Assembly: GCF_900142925.1 (NCBI RefSeq)
Contig: NZ_FRCN01000008.1
Location: 1-64,000, forward strand
Reading direction: 5' to 3'
DNA: 64,000 nucleotides
Source: Chitinophaga sp. CF418
GTDB lineage: Bacteria; Bacteroidota; Bacteroidia; Chitinophagales; Chitinophagaceae
Positions 16,915-25,912 of the stretch are shown piece by piece (position 1 is the stretch's first letter; the number at the start of each line of letters is the position of its first letter). A model generated the notes under the pieces. That model was not told the DNA's origin and did not search any database. It saw only the letters and a program-made list of their open reading frames with translations. Made by a program: the position numbers and the translations under genes.

Positions 16915-17853
16915 ATGATCCAATATTTCAAAAATATAGACGCGCGTACGGTAGAAATATCAAGTCCTGAGAATGGGGCATGGGTGAATATTACCCCTCC
17001 CCTGAAACAGTCTGAATTTGAACAACTGTCAGAAGAACTGGATATTCCTCTGGACTTCCTCACCGACTCACTCGATATCGATGAGAAGTCCCGCTATGAA
17101 CTGGAGGATAATGTAAAGCTGATCGTCATCAAAACGCCTACGGAGAATAATTCCATCAACGAAAGCGATGCCTATTACATTACCATTCCTATCGTTATCA
17201 TCCTTACGCACAATCAGATCCTGACGGTCAACTCATTCGATAACGCGGCCATCAACCGTTTCCTGAATACTTTCCATAACCGTCATCCTGAAAAAAGGAA
17301 TATGATGGTGCTGAAGATCTTCGAAAAGGTGACCATGAACTTCCTGGATTATCTGAAAGAAATTAATCAGCGCAGGAATATCCTGGAACAAAAACTGTAT
17401 GACAGTAACCGTAACGAAGAGTTGCTCTACATCATGCGGATCCAGAAAAGCCTGGTATATTTTCTTACTGCCCTTCGTAGTAATGAATTACTGCTCATGA
17501 AGATTGAGCGTACCAATTTCCTGGGATTGAATGAAGATGAGAAGGAATTCCTGCATGACCTGATCGTAGATACTTCACAAGCGCTGGAAATGGCCAACGT
17601 CTATACCAACATCCTCAGCAGCTCAATGGATGCTTTTGCCAGCATCATCTCCAATAACCTGAACCTGGTCATGAAACGCCTGACGTCCATTACCATCGTT
17701 CTGACATTCCCCGTATTGGTAGCCAGCATATACGGTATGAACGTAGAGATCCCGTTTGCCCACTCGACACACGCGTTCTATATTCCGGTCATTCTATCGA
17801 TCGTCATCTCCGTGATTATGAGCTGGTATTTCATGAAGAAGAAATGGTTCTAA
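16915..17853 (+). CDS. corA: CorA family magnesium/divalent cation transporter
   Basis: A 312-residue homopentameric inner-membrane channel. A large cytoplasmic alpha/beta and helical N-domain (about residues 1-250) is followed by two C-terminal membrane helices. The signature YGMN (in VASIYGMNVEIPF) sits at the end of the first helix, and the protein ends in the usual basic tail MKKKWF. It carries Mg2+, Co2+ or Zn2+; the ion is not predictable. Length is typical. The NUDIX gene follows after 3 bp, so the two are probably co-transcribed. Confidence 0.92.
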   Translation: MIQYFKNIDARTVEISSPENGAWVNITPPLKQSEFEQLSEELDIPLDFLTDSLDIDEKSRYELEDNVKLIVIKTPTENNSINESDAYYITIPIVIILTHNQILTVNSFDNAAINRFLNTFHNRHPEKRNMMVLKIFEKVTMNFLDYLKEINQRRNILEQKLYDSNRNEELLYIMRIQKSLVYFLTALRSNELLLMKIERTNFLGLNEDEKEFLHDLIVDTSQALEMANVYTNILSSSMDAFASIISNNLNLVMKRLTSITIVLTFPVLVASIYGMNVEIPFAHSTHAFYIPVILSIVISVIMSWYFMKKKWF

Positions 17854-17856
17854 ACA

Positions 17857-18300
17857 ATGTTTAATGTTCGCGTATACGGCATAATGATGAACGAGCAGAA
17901 ACAGGTGCTCGTTACTGATGAATATATCCGTGGTGCATATTATACTAAATTCCCGGGAGGGGGACTTGAATTCGGAGAAGGTACCCTGCAATGTGTAGTG
18001 CGGGAGTTCCAGGAAGAACTGGGACTTGAGGTGGAAGTCATAGAACACATCTATACCACCGATTTCTTTCAACTCTCTGCTTTTGGTGATAATTCCCAGA
18101 TCATTTCAATCTATTACCTCGTAAAAGCTTTATCAGCAATCACCTTTCCTGCGTTGGACAAACCTTTTGACTTTCCCATTCCGGAAGACAAAACCGATGT
18201 GGAAGGCGCCAGATGGATAAGCTGGGAAGAGTTTTCCGCCGAAACAGTCACCCTTCCCATTGATAAAGTAGTGGCAGATCTTTTGAAGTTGCGCTACTAG
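17857..18300 (+). CDS. NUDIX hydrolase
   Basis: A 147-residue hydrolase of nucleoside diphosphates linked to another moiety. The complete Nudix box (G-x5-E-x7-REUxEExGU) is present at about residues 33-54 (GLEFGEGTLQCVVREF then QEELGL), with all metal-binding Glu residues. The N-terminus (FNVRVYGIMMNEQKQVLV) and the C-terminal ARWISWEEF are typical. Substrate unknown. It starts 3 bp after the CorA stop. It converges with the queuosine transporter gene with only 7 bp between stops. Confidence 0.92.
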   Translation: MFNVRVYGIMMNEQKQVLVTDEYIRGAYYTKFPGGGLEFGEGTLQCVVREFQEELGLEVEVIEHIYTTDFFQLSAFGDNSQIISIYYLVKALSAITFPALDKPFDFPIPEDKTDVEGARWISWEEFSAETVTLPIDKVVADLLKLRY

Positions 18301-18307
18301 TAATGTT

Positions 18308-19090
18308 TTATTCCGCAGACTTGCCCATAGCGGCTTCTTTCATACGGGCCGCAGTGTCCTTGCCCAAATAACTTTCTATACGCCCTTCTATGAGATATAT
18401 CACAGGAGTCAGTAATATGGCAACGGTGAATTTGTAAATGTAGTTCACCACACACACCGCCAATACCAGCTGCCAGCTCCAGTTATTCCCCAGTTTAAAA
18501 GCAATAAACAAAACGATAAAACTATCTATCAGCTGGGATATCACCGTCGATCCGGTTGCCCTTAGCCATACATGTTTTTCGCCTGTAGCACGTTTGATGC
18601 GATGGAACACCGCCACGTCTATTAACTGGCTTACCAGGAATGCCGTGATACTACCGATAATGATCCACATGCCCTGGCCAAAGATCCCTCCAAAAGCTAC
18701 CTGCATATTGGGAATGCCTTTATCTGCATTGGAACCGATCCAGAAATCGGCCGGCGGTACGGAAAGGGATACGTAAAACATGATGAAGGCATAACTGATC
18801 AGCGCTACAGCAATGTAGGAGATCCGCTTCACTGCTTTAGGACCATAATACTCATTAACGATGTCTGTCATCACAAACTCAAGGGGCCATAATAATACCC
18901 CGCAGGTAAGGTTGAAGGATAGTCCGCTTTGACCAAACACCGTGAAGGTATGTACGGGTAACCCGAACAGTTTCTCCAGGGAAAAGATCTTCCCGCCGAT
19001 ACATTCTGCTATCAGCGCATTAGCTACGAAAAAGCTGCAAAAGAAGATGAAAAGTTTAGTTGGTCTGTCTTTTAGAATGTTGTGTACCAT
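18308..19090 (-). CDS. yhhQ: Queuosine precursor transporter (VUT/YhhQ family)
   Basis: A 260-residue inner-membrane protein with about six to seven helices. It belongs to the VUT (YhhQ) family, which imports 7-cyano-7-deazaguanine or related bases for tRNA queuosine. Characteristic segments are FFVANALIAECIGGKIF (about 20-36), LEFVMTDIVNEYYGPKAVKR (about 70-89) and the late QLIDSFIVLFIAF (about 187-199). The ATG directly follows the stop codon of the upstream small membrane gene (TAAATG), showing tight coupling. Confidence 0.9.
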   Translation of the reverse strand: MVHNILKDRPTKLFIFFCSFFVANALIAECIGGKIFSLEKLFGLPVHTFTVFGQSGLSFNLTCGVLLWPLEFVMTDIVNEYYGPKAVKRISYIAVALISYAFIMFYVSLSVPPADFWIGSNADKGIPNMQVAFGGIFGQGMWIIIGSITAFLVSQLIDVAVFHRIKRATGEKHVWLRATGSTVISQLIDSFIVLFIAFKLGNNWSWQLVLAVCVVNYIYKFTVAILLTPVIYLIEGRIESYLGKDTAARMKEAAMGKSAE

Positions 19091-19372
19091 TTAGAAAAGG
19101 AAATAAAATTGCACGATTAAAATTATAGCATTAATAATAAATACATAAGGAGGAAGCGCTGCCCAGGCCATTTTGCGCCTGTACAACATAATGGCAGCCA
19201 CGAGCAATACCAGCAGGTTCAGCGGAAAAGCAACCACAATACCCATCAGCAGTATATATTTCAGCATCTCTGAAAAATGACCCTTGTAGTCGATAAAATA
19301 AGATGCCTCCGCCAACAGAAAACAAATGTTGCAGATAAATGCCACCTTTAAAAAGAATCGTAGCCGCCCCAT
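19091..19372 (-). CDS. Small integral membrane protein, unknown
   Basis: A 93-residue protein with three hydrophobic segments (about residues 7-24, 38-62 and 72-92) and almost no soluble part. Its stop codon abuts the start of the queuosine-precursor transporter, so the two are translated from one message. I recognise no family. A role linked to the transporter is only suggested by coupling. Confidence 0.7.
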   Translation of the reverse strand: MGRLRFFLKVAFICNICFLLAEASYFIDYKGHFSEMLKYILLMGIVVAFPLNLLVLLVAAIMLYRRKMAWAALPPYVFIINAIILIVQFYFLF

Positions 19373-19445
19373 TATTGAAATTTCGGATAAATTACAGTTA
19401 TTTTGCTTTCCCTGTGAGGAATTAAATAAAAAAGGAAACTAATTC

Positions 19446-20375
19446 ATGCAAATAGCAATATCAATAGTCATATGTTCATATAACAGAGAAGCCTATATCA
19501 TTGAGGCCATCGATAGTCTGTATAAACAGGATATTGATAAACAACGCTATGAGGTGATCGTGGTCGATAATAACAGTAAAGATAATACTGCTACCAAGGT
19601 AAAAGCATACATCGCTGAACACCCTGATATACAGCTGTATTATTACATGGAAACCCGCCAGGGCGCTTCCTATGCACGTAATACAGGTGCAGAGAAATCC
19701 CGGGGGGCACTGATCTGTTGTATGGACGATGATGCAGTAGCGATGCCAGGGTATCTGGAGAATATCATCACCTTCTTCGAACAACATCCGGATGCTACCG
19801 GCCTGGGAGGCCGTATCATTCCCCGCTATATACCGTCAGAACCGAAATGGATGTCCCATTATGTCTCTTCACTGGTAGGCAACTTCGACTACAGCCCTAT
19901 CGCCAAACCTTTCGACAACGGTCGCTATCCATTGGAATCCAATATGATAGTGCGACGCGACGACTTCTTTGCCGTAGGTGGATTTAATACCAGCCTGCCA
20001 GGAGTGAAAGGCACATTGCGCGTAGGTGGTGAAGGCAAGGAATTTTTTTACAAGCTGATAGAAAGAGGTGGAATCATTTATTACGATCCCTCAGTGATCG
20101 TACATCACGTCGTAGAAGTGAAAAAGCTCACATCCGAATACATGTACCGTGTCGCGTCCGGTATTGGCCGTGGAGAGAAAGTACGGATGGTTGCTAAAGG
20201 CGGAATGGCGGTGCACAAGAAAAGCGTGGAATACCTGTTTAAACTGGGAGCTTCTGTTGTGATAGGCGGGTATTACTTATTACAGGGAAGACCAGCTAAA
20301 TCATGGCCGGTAATACAGTTCAGGATCGATGTGCTGAAAGGATATTGGGAGCCGGTGCATAAGCAGGACGCGTAG
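19446..20375 (+). CDS. Family 2 glycosyltransferase
   Basis: A 309-residue GT-A fold enzyme. The N-terminal strand AISIVICSYNREAYIIEAIDS (about residues 3-23), EVIVVDNNSKDNT (about 36-48) and the metal-binding CMDDDAV (about 96-102) are typical GT2. The acceptor side includes GGFNTSLPG and the GGEGKEF segment. It transfers a sugar from a nucleotide donor, probably for a surface polysaccharide given the flippase and three more GT2 genes nearby. Sugar unknown. It is on the opposite strand to the next glycosyltransferase. Confidence 0.9.
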   Translation: MQIAISIVICSYNREAYIIEAIDSLYKQDIDKQRYEVIVVDNNSKDNTATKVKAYIAEHPDIQLYYYMETRQGASYARNTGAEKSRGALICCMDDDAVAMPGYLENIITFFEQHPDATGLGGRIIPRYIPSEPKWMSHYVSSLVGNFDYSPIAKPFDNGRYPLESNMIVRRDDFFAVGGFNTSLPGVKGTLRVGGEGKEFFYKLIERGGIIYYDPSVIVHHVVEVKKLTSEYMYRVASGIGRGEKVRMVAKGGMAVHKKSVEYLFKLGASVVIGGYYLLQGRPAKSWPVIQFRIDVLKGYWEPVHKQDA

Positions 20376-20389
20376 GAACCAGGCATTGC

Positions 20390-20590
20390 AAATAATGCAT
20401 TTACAAAACATAATCAGCTCCGTCTGGAGCCGCGTGTTTGTAGCGCGGGGTGCAACCCCGGGGCAACAATATCCGGTATAAACAACATATTTAACAAAAC
20501 GTAATCGGCTCCGTCAGGAGCCGCGTGTTTGTAGCCCCGGGTGCAACCCGGGGTAAAATGCAACCCGGGGTAAAATACCACCCCTGGGTT
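20390..20590. repeat. Dispersed hairpin repeat, locus B (two units)
   Basis: Two units 91 bp apart (cores at about 20439 and 20530), each with GGCTCCGTC-GGAGCCGCGTG and then TTTGTAG and a GC hairpin such as CCGGGTGCAACCCGG. A short extra CAACCCGGGGTAAAAT duplication ends the locus. It lies between two convergent glycosyltransferase genes. Confidence 0.85.
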
Positions 20591-20592
20591 AA

Positions 20593-21597
20593 TCACAACA
20601 CCTTATAGAAATGAGGTTTATTACGAACAATCGTTGGCGTCAGCGCCCACAATGAACCTACGTTTTTCGTCAGGCCCCATACCTGCGGCATATATCTGAA
20701 AGGATTACGTCCTTTGAACAGGTTCTCCAGTATACTGCCGATGAAAAATACCGGTACAGCAAATGTATAGTTGAGTAACAGGATGAAATACCACATCACA
20801 CCAAACTGCTTACGAACCCTTACATGATTGGACAACATCAGCTGCAATCCTTTCCTGTCATACAATCCGTAATAACCTTTCTCATCAGAACCGAATGCAT
20901 CACCGGTGGTTTCGCCTTGCAGATGTATGATATTGATATCTCCGAAAATAGCCAGGGGGCCTAGTCTACGCAGACGGCTGCACCACTCCACTTCTTCTGC
21001 ATACAGGAAAAAATCTTCATCCATGTAACCTGCTTTTTCGAGAGAGCTGCGTTTCACCATCAGGAAAGCACCGCTGATCCAGTCCACATGATGTTCCGTA
21101 CTAGCCTCCTGTACATTAGGCACTTTGGTTTTCAGCTGATAGCCCAGCCAGCGGATCACCTTTCCCCAGTAAGGCAAGGGCAGCAGGTGATTCAATCCTC
21201 CTTTCATGAAGTAATTGCCGGAGATCTGAAGACTACGGTCGGCATTCAGTTGTTGTACGCCACAGGCTATGAGGTCGCTCTTGGCGAACCGCTGTACACA
21301 ACGGTCCAATGCATGATCGAGGATCAGCGTATCAGGATTCAGCAGTAACAGGTAATCGCCCTTTGCGGCGCGTAAACCCATATTGTTGGCCCGGGAGAAT
21401 CCCGCATTGTAGCCCATCTGCAGGAACTGTACAAAAGGGAAGGCATATGTGATCAGTTGCTCACTGTTATCACCGGAAGCATTGTCCACTACAATCACCT
21501 CATAGCTGATAGCGGTTGTCTCTGCCACAATAGTGCTGATACAATCCAGTATGAGGCGGCTGCTCTTATAGTTCACGATGACGACAGACAAATCCAT
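20593..21597 (-). CDS. Family 2 glycosyltransferase (rhamnosyltransferase-like)
   Basis: A 334-residue glycosyltransferase. The start is the ATG at 21595-21597 (MDLSVVIVNYKSS), because the open frame further up begins at a TTG lying in a TTATTTTG promoter-like element. Visible GT2 marks: EVIVVDNASGDNS, GFSRANNMGLRAAKG, the metal-binding LLNPDT, and the acceptor-side GAFLMVKRSSLEKAG then EVEWCSRLRRLG, as in WbbL-type rhamnosyltransferases. A C-terminal hydrophobic segment (FILLLNYTFAVPVFFIG) may tether it to the membrane. Confidence 0.9.
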   Translation of the reverse strand: MDLSVVIVNYKSSRLILDCISTIVAETTAISYEVIVVDNASGDNSEQLITYAFPFVQFLQMGYNAGFSRANNMGLRAAKGDYLLLLNPDTLILDHALDRCVQRFAKSDLIACGVQQLNADRSLQISGNYFMKGGLNHLLPLPYWGKVIRWLGYQLKTKVPNVQEASTEHHVDWISGAFLMVKRSSLEKAGYMDEDFFLYAEEVEWCSRLRRLGPLAIFGDINIIHLQGETTGDAFGSDEKGYYGLYDRKGLQLMLSNHVRVRKQFGVMWYFILLLNYTFAVPVFFIGSILENLFKGRNPFRYMPQVWGLTKNVGSLWALTPTIVRNKPHFYKVL

Positions 21598-21714
21598 TTG
21601 CAGGGCGAAAATTAAGTAAGTCGCCAAAATAAGAAATATGCGGCAATATTATATGAAAGCTCTCCTTAATCTAAAAATATAAATATCTTAGCGGGTCAAA
21701 CAGACTAGTGTTAT

Positions 21715-23211
21715 ATGGGCGTTGTAAGGACTAAGAGCCTCGTTTCTTCGATTTATACATATTTTGGATTCATTCTGGGTGCGATCAACATCTACCTGAT
21801 GACAAAATACTTCGCGCCCGCAGAAAACGGCCTTACCCGTACCCTTTTCGAGATCTCTACCCTGATGACCAGTGTTGCCTGCCTGGGTATTCCGACCCTG
21901 GTGGCCCGCTACTATCCTTACTACAAGGGGCTTCCGCAAAAAAAAATGGACCTGCTCACCCTCGCATTTGCACTGGGTGGCATAGGATTAGCGGTCGTAT
22001 TTGCAGGTTCGTATTTTCTGGAACCCTTGATTATCCGCAAGTTCTCCGGAAAATCGCCCTTACTGGTGGAGTATTTTTATATCAGTTATCCCCTTGTCTT
22101 TTTCTTCCTGGGCTTTCAGATCATGGAAGTATATGCATGGAATCAGCATAAGACCATTCTTTCAAACTTCATGAAAGAGGTCGTATTCCGCGTGTTTCAC
22201 ACTGTTATAGTGTTGGCCTTCATCTTTGGCCTGATACGCTTCCATACCTTCATGAATATCTTCGGATTTACTTATGCCGTAACGTTCTTCGGATTATTTT
22301 TTTACTTCTGGTATAAGAAACAATTACCGCTGGGCAAACTTCCCAGCCAGGTCACCAAAGACCTTGGCAAACAGATGTTACGTTTCACGGCATTCATCTT
22401 CGCCAGCAATGTGATCACTATCATCAGCCTGACCATTGACTCTATCCTGATCTCAAGTTTCAAAGGATTGGAATTCGCTGCCGTATTTACACTAGCTACT
22501 TATATCTGTACTGTAATAGATGTACCGCAAAGAAGTATGATCAGTATAGGAGTACCAATCATCGCACAATCCTGGAAGGACAATGATATGGCAAACATTG
22601 CCAACATCTACACCAAGTCGTCCATTAATCTGCTGATCTTTTCTTCCTTTATATTCTCTATTATCTGGCTGAACCTGGATGATGCCTTTGAGTTCTTGCA
22701 ATTGCCGGCAATCTATCATGAGGGGAAACCACTTGTACTAATATTAGGTATTACAAAGATCATCGAATTGGGTACAGGGTTAAACTCACAAGTGATCTCT
22801 ACTTCTCCACGCTGGCGCTTCGAATTACAGTCGCATCTCATCTTGCTGGCGTTAACACTGCCGCTGAACTATTATTTTGTAAAAACTTATGGTATTATGG
22901 GAGCCGGCGTAGCACAGCTGATATCCCTGACGATCTACAACGGGATCCGATACCTGTTCCTCCTGAAAAACTACCATATGCAGCCGTTTACGAGACAAAC
23001 GCTGTATTCAGTTATACTGACGCTATCGCTGTATTTTATTGTAAGCCGGCTGATTAATATCTCCGTACCTCTCCTGAATATGATCGTTCGAACAATAGTG
23101 TTTGCGGTTATCTACGGGTTTGCGGTAATCAGGCTGAACCTCTCAGAAGATATCACCATACTGTATAAAAAGGGCATCTCCTTTATTGGCAACAGAATAG
23201 GAAGACCATAA
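21715..23211 (+). CDS. Oligosaccharide flippase (Wzx / polysaccharide biosynthesis family)
   Basis: A 498-residue inner-membrane protein with about 12-14 hydrophobic segments, of the MOP/PST superfamily. It would flip undecaprenyl-linked oligosaccharide to the periplasm. Typical are the N-terminal YTYFGFILGAINIYLMTK, the middle FASNVITIISLTIDSILISS (about 235-254) and the C-terminal paired helices. It sits among four GT2 genes, supporting an O-antigen, capsule or exopolysaccharide role. It ends at 23211, and the next gene, on the opposite strand, ends at 23212, leaving no spacer between stop codons. Confidence 0.88.
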   Translation: MGVVRTKSLVSSIYTYFGFILGAINIYLMTKYFAPAENGLTRTLFEISTLMTSVACLGIPTLVARYYPYYKGLPQKKMDLLTLAFALGGIGLAVVFAGSYFLEPLIIRKFSGKSPLLVEYFYISYPLVFFFLGFQIMEVYAWNQHKTILSNFMKEVVFRVFHTVIVLAFIFGLIRFHTFMNIFGFTYAVTFFGLFFYFWYKKQLPLGKLPSQVTKDLGKQMLRFTAFIFASNVITIISLTIDSILISSFKGLEFAAVFTLATYICTVIDVPQRSMISIGVPIIAQSWKDNDMANIANIYTKSSINLLIFSSFIFSIIWLNLDDAFEFLQLPAIYHEGKPLVLILGITKIIELGTGLNSQVISTSPRWRFELQSHLILLALTLPLNYYFVKTYGIMGAGVAQLISLTIYNGIRYLFLLKNYHMQPFTRQTLYSVILTLSLYFIVSRLINISVPLLNMIVRTIVFAVIYGFAVIRLNLSEDITILYKKGISFIGNRIGRP

Positions 23212-24012
23212 CTATTTATACTTCCCAAGCAGCCTGTTCTTCAACATTTTAAAAATGTTCTGATAGGATATCCTGCTTTCAGTATATATTATCTCCCGGC
23301 GTACGATCAGCTGTTTGATCATATCCAGGTACCAGTCCTGGTGTTTGTTGACAATGTAGTCAACCAGTTCCACAACATTCGGGCGGGTATCGTTACGGTA
23401 GGTCGATTTTTTTGTTTGCCTGTAGAACAGCAGTCTTTCCGGTATCACTTCTATCTTCCATCCATGACGGGTCACACGGATATAAAACTCCCAATCCTCA
23501 TATCCCAGTTTCATGGCTTCATCAAAGCCACCGATATCTTCCCAGCATTCTCTTCTGTATATCGCACATGCAGGGCATTGATTGCCGAACAGGAAATTAA
23601 CGTCGGTTCCACCCCTAGGTTTGGATACTAACCTTTCAGCGCCGAACAACTGGATATAAGAGGTCACGACCCCTATTTCTTTGCGAGCATCCAGTATGGC
23701 CATAGCCTTCTTAAAAAAGGTATCACCAAAATAGTCATCTGAATCAAGTGCAGCAATGATCCTGCCTTTTGCATGCCTGATGCCGTAGTTCCTTGCGGAG
23801 GCCATTCTGCCGTTCTCCTTGTGCAATACCTGTACATCCGGGGCTACAACTTCATCCAGCACTTTTAAAGTAGCGGCATCAGTGGAGCCATCATTTACAA
23901 CAATGATCTCATAATTGGGATAATCCTGCCTGCGGATAGAAGCAATTGCTTCATGCAGATAGGCGCCATCATTATAACACGGAATTACGACAGAGATCAG
24001 CTCATTCAACAT
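23212..24012 (-). CDS. Family 2 glycosyltransferase
   Basis: A 266-residue GT2 enzyme. LISVVIPCYNDGAYLHEAIAS opens the nucleotide-binding domain; YEIIVVNDGSTD, GRMASARNYGI and the metal-binding AALDSDDYF follow (about residues 91-99). The acceptor side has CWEDIGGFDEAMKLGYEDWEF with the ED motif. Sugar specificity cannot be read. It is 11 bp downstream of another GT2 gene on the same strand, so they form an operon. Confidence 0.92.
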   Translation of the reverse strand: MLNELISVVIPCYNDGAYLHEAIASIRRQDYPNYEIIVVNDGSTDAATLKVLDEVVAPDVQVLHKENGRMASARNYGIRHAKGRIIAALDSDDYFGDTFFKKAMAILDARKEIGVVTSYIQLFGAERLVSKPRGGTDVNFLFGNQCPACAIYRRECWEDIGGFDEAMKLGYEDWEFYIRVTRHGWKIEVIPERLLFYRQTKKSTYRNDTRPNVVELVDYIVNKHQDWYLDMIKQLIVRREIIYTESRISYQNIFKMLKNRLLGKYK

Positions 24013-24023
24013 TATGGATCAGA

Positions 24024-24959
24024 TTATTTTTTTAAAAGTGATGTTAGATAACAAAGAAACATGCCAGTTTTTGAAATAATGCCCTTTGTCCATAAAGAAG
24101 CCGGCAGTTTTGACTGGAAGGCAGCCATGCGGTAAAGCTCAGGATGCACCGGAAAACCCTTTGCCAGATCGGTCAACTCTGCGCTGCTGCGAATGTTATA
24201 TCTGCGTAATAATCGCCAGAAGTAGTCATAATATAACCACTTTCTTAATATTCCGGGTCGCAGCTTATCGAGTAACTGTATGTGTTCCTTTACATCCACT
24301 TCCTTATTGTCTTCACATTCCTGCGTTACCTGATAAGCATGAATACCTACTTTCACAAGTGGTTCATTCACACATACGATGGCGGGATTACGGTAAAGTT
24401 CATGAATATAACCATCAATATCCACCATCCATTTCATCCGGTTATCGTACATGAATTTATTTCTGAACAGCGTGACACTGGGTGTGGAGATCGGTTTTAC
24501 GACCATCACATATTCCGGCTCCCGGCGCACACGTTCCAGGTTTTCGATCTTCATAGGAAGCAGCCATTCTTTCCCGTCATCATACACCAGTAGCGCTCTT
24601 GCGTATGCAAAATCACTTCCGGGGGCAGCCTCCAGTGCATCGTGCAGCTTTTGCAATGCATCAGGTGTTGCCAGCCAGTCATCATGATGAATTAGTTTGA
24701 TGTACTTTCCCTTTGCCTGGCGGATGGCTTCATTCCAGTTCTCCGGGGTTCCCAGAGAAGGGACGTTATGTTTATAACGGATGGGAAGAATATCCTTGTA
24801 ACTGTCGATCAGCAATTCCACTTCATTGCCCGGACTATCATCTGTTACGATTACTTCTATATCGGTAAATGTCTGCTGCCGGATACTGTCAAGACAGCGT
24901 TTTAGCATGTCGGGTTGCCTGTATGCCGGTATACATATTGAAACTGCTGGACTACTCAT
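24024..24959 (-). CDS. Family 2 glycosyltransferase
   Basis: A 311-residue GT2 enzyme. VSICIPAYRQPDMLKRCLDS, IEVIVTDDSPGNE and the metal-site LIHHDDWLA (about residues 89-97) are visible. The C-terminal part (about 200-311) is long and basic, and may hold an amphipathic membrane contact (SLWTKGIISKTGMFLCYL). It lies directly upstream of the previous GT2 gene and 22 bp downstream of the NlpC/P60 lipoprotein gene on the same strand. Confidence 0.9.
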   Translation of the reverse strand: MSSPAVSICIPAYRQPDMLKRCLDSIRQQTFTDIEVIVTDDSPGNEVELLIDSYKDILPIRYKHNVPSLGTPENWNEAIRQAKGKYIKLIHHDDWLATPDALQKLHDALEAAPGSDFAYARALLVYDDGKEWLLPMKIENLERVRREPEYVMVVKPISTPSVTLFRNKFMYDNRMKWMVDIDGYIHELYRNPAIVCVNEPLVKVGIHAYQVTQECEDNKEVDVKEHIQLLDKLRPGILRKWLYYDYFWRLLRRYNIRSSAELTDLAKGFPVHPELYRMAAFQSKLPASLWTKGIISKTGMFLCYLTSLLKK

Positions 24960-24981
24960 GAATCTTTTCTCTTTTTCCGGT

Positions 24982-25623
24982 TTACTCTATTCTGCCACTC
25001 CCGGCATAATATCTTGCCCAATAAGTCTCGTTCAGATCACTGATTGTCACTCCGAGGCTCGTTGAAGCGTGCACAAATTTATTATTATTCAGGTATACAC
25101 CCACATGAGAGATTGATTTTCCATCAGTTTTGAAAAAAACCAGGTCTCCTTCCCTCATATCTGATTTACTCAATTTTCGGGCCTTTTCATATAATTGTGC
25201 CGAGCTACCTGAGCTGTTCAGCCGGAATACCGCTACCAGCAGGTTATTTGTAAAGCCAGAACAATCCACTCCGTTCCTGTTCTTGCCACCGTATACATAA
25301 GGGGTGCCCCACCATTCTTCAATAAATGCAAACAGATTGGTATTCAGTACTGCTTCTACACGAACATCCAGCAATTGGGCATATTTGAACTGCCAGAGCG
25401 GGGCATTTTCTATCAGCGTACTTGAAGCAGTAAATTTCAGCGTGCTTTTGCTTTTGGCCGTATAATTATTTCCATTAATGGATAAACCATCCAGGAATTC
25501 CACATTGCCGCGACTACCACTGCCTGTTCTTTTCGTTGTTCCCTGTTTTGAGGAAGAGCAGGCAGCCAGTCCCAACACGCAAAACATAGCCATTATCCCT
25601 GAAATACTTTTTTTGCCGATCAT
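24982..25623 (-). CDS. NlpC/P60 (C40) peptidase lipoprotein
   Basis: A 213-residue exported lipoprotein: signal peptide with lipobox LAAC and lipidated Cys22. The C-terminal NlpC/P60 domain (about 95-213) has the catalytic Cys121 in NGVDCSGF and His173 in ISHVGVYL. GTPYVYGG precedes the Cys, as is usual. The enzyme would cut peptidoglycan stem peptides (gamma-D-Glu to meso-DAP type bond). The linker before the domain is short, with no SH3 module seen. It heads the minus-strand run of two glycosyltransferase genes. Confidence 0.92.
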   Translation of the reverse strand: MIGKKSISGIMAMFCVLGLAACSSSKQGTTKRTGSGSRGNVEFLDGLSINGNNYTAKSKSTLKFTASSTLIENAPLWQFKYAQLLDVRVEAVLNTNLFAFIEEWWGTPYVYGGKNRNGVDCSGFTNNLLVAVFRLNSSGSSAQLYEKARKLSKSDMREGDLVFFKTDGKSISHVGVYLNNNKFVHASTSLGVTISDLNETYWARYYAGSGRIE

Positions 25624-25853
25624 AAGCGCCCGTTGGTTAAATCGGGGCTAATTTACTAATAATAATTATAATAAATGTTTTTAACATGTTCAGTAATATT
25701 GATTACTAATGAAATATCAATTTACCATGGGATAAACCAGCGTACCGAATGATATGAATGTATCAACGCCGGCATGGATGCCCACGTTTCTACACAATAA
25801 ATGGAGCATGAAAAGGTCAACGACAACAGGTATACGAAAGTGCAATAATGACG

Positions 25854-25893
25854 ATGGCCTGGCCGGAAGATAGAATATCTTTCAGCCAGGCCA
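25854..25893 (-). terminator. Hairpin after the duplicated-domain lipoprotein gene
   Basis: Ten-bp arms ATGGCCTGGC and GCCAGGCCAT with further inner pairing (GAAGAT/ATCTTT) form a stem of almost 18 bp, 20 bp beyond the stop at 25913. There is no clear T-run, so it is either a weak terminator or an mRNA-end stabiliser. The rest of the 25624-25912 gap holds no gene. Confidence 0.5.
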
Positions 25894-25912
25894 TTGTGTT
25901 TAAGCGTCTGCT

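Noticed and set aside
20414..20596. Minus-strand frame with GLHPALQTRGS-like text
   Set aside because: Repeat locus B read through; not a gene.
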